Shown here in pieces: positions 63,722 to 64,000 of a stretch of 64,000 nt of DNA. The position numbers and the translations under genes were made by a program. A model generated the notes under the pieces. It saw only the letters and a list, made by a program, of their open reading frames with translations. It did no database searches and was not told the origin of the DNA. Source of the stretch: Pantoea dispersa (GTDB lineage: Bacteria > Pseudomonadota > Gammaproteobacteria > Enterobacterales > Enterobacteriaceae); NCBI RefSeq assembly GCF_014155765.1, contig NZ_SCKT01000004.1, positions 124,001 through 188,000 on the forward strand. Reading direction: 5' to 3'. Each line of letters begins with the position of its first letter. Positions within the stretch are counted from its first letter, which is position 1.

Positions 63722-64000
63722 ATGTTTGGATTAGATGCCTTCCACCTGGCCAGGATTCAGTTCGCCTTTACTGTTTCCTTCCATATTATTTTCCCGGCCA
63801 TCACCATCGGTCTCGCCAGTTTCCTGGCGGTGCTCGAAGGCATGTGGCTGAAAACCCGAAACGAGACCTATCGCGATCTCTACCACTTCTGGTCCAAAGT
63901 CTTTGCCGTTAACTTCGGTATGGGCGTGGTGTCCGGACTGGTGATGGCGTATCAGTTTGGTACCAACTGGAGTGGCTTCTCGCAGTTTGCCGGCAGTATT
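63722..64000 (+). CDS. Cytochrome bd-type (CioA-like) ubiquinol oxidase subunit I, 5' part
   Basis: First 93 codons only; the gene runs off the window. MFGLDAFHLARIQFAFTVSF, FHIIFPAITIGLASFLAVLEG and GMGVVSGLVMAYQFGTNW are typical of subunit I, including the N-terminal His (H19) ligand helix. It resembles CioA/cyanide-insensitive oxidases more than the E. coli CydA N-terminus. AGAGG at 63711-63715 supports the ATG. Terminal quinol oxidase of the inner membrane; subunit II should follow. Confidence 0.85.
   Translation, partial: MFGLDAFHLARIQFAFTVSFHIIFPAITIGLASFLAVLEGMWLKTRNETYRDLYHFWSKVFAVNFGMGVVSGLVMAYQFGTNWSGFSQFAGSI

Noticed and set aside
63670-63912. 80-codon ORF overlapping the oxidase start
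   Set aside because: It is out of frame with the clearly recognisable cytochrome bd subunit I reading frame that begins at 63722 with a good Shine-Dalgarno.

Overview
The window is about 64 kb of a GC-rich enterobacterial chromosome. Gene content and synteny point to Erwiniaceae: prfC-osmY-ytjA-yjjU-yjjV-deoCABD in the Escherichia coli order, plus ftnA, treF, qorB/ytfH and a GAA tRNA-Phe. A Pantoea/Mixta/Erwinia-like genome is the best guess. It looks chromosomal and dense, with no transposase, integrase, prophage or CRISPR array.

Layout. 0-9 kb: a fused ornithine-lipid synthase (OlsF type), a triple-PAS GGDEF-EAL protein, ferritin, and a YjiH/YjiG membrane pair with an M20 amidohydrolase. 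9-18.4 kb: the conserved prfC to deo block, with a deoP2 control region whose CRP spacing matches the E. coli layout. 18.4-24 kb: a MITE-like repeat, then a complete alternate chaperone-usher (CFA/I-type) fimbrial operon with an AT-rich adhesin gene. 24-30.3 kb: a second-copy-type PBP2, a siaABCD signalling cluster whose SiaA carries CBS domains, and a soluble BdlA-like PAS-PAS-MCP protein. 30.4-32.3 kb: tRNA-Phe followed by a small AT-richer insert encoding a polymorphic toxin and a likely immunity protein, closed by a degenerate copy of the tRNA 3' end. 32.3-35 kb: a PPOX-FNR-2Fe-2S fusion oxidoreductase and a GST. 35-40 kb: a cellobiose-type PTS operon with GH4 6-phospho-beta-glucosidase and a divergent RpiR regulator with two HTH domains. 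40-43.4 kb: tartrate/D-malate dehydrogenase, MFS transporter and LysR regulator. 43.4-46.6 kb: HxlR regulator with an EmrAB-type efflux pair. 46.6-53 kb: uxuA, an EvgAS/BvgAS-like two-component system and a PAS-GGDEF cyclase. 53-64 kb: amidohydrolase, LysR, MFS exporter, alpha/beta hydrolase, treF, qorB/ytfH, a dienelactone hydrolase, and the 5' end of a CioA-type cytochrome bd oxidase gene.

Themes. Cyclic-di-GMP and surface-attachment functions are over-represented: three GGDEF proteins (one with EAL), SiaABCD, a BdlA-like protein and a fimbrial operon. Several divergent regulator/target pairs carry clear dyad operators. The most notable individual points are treF, which appears to start at an AUU codon; the toxin/immunity insert at tRNA-Phe with relic att-like repeats; the CBS-type SiaA; and the exact 128-residue triplication of PAS domains.
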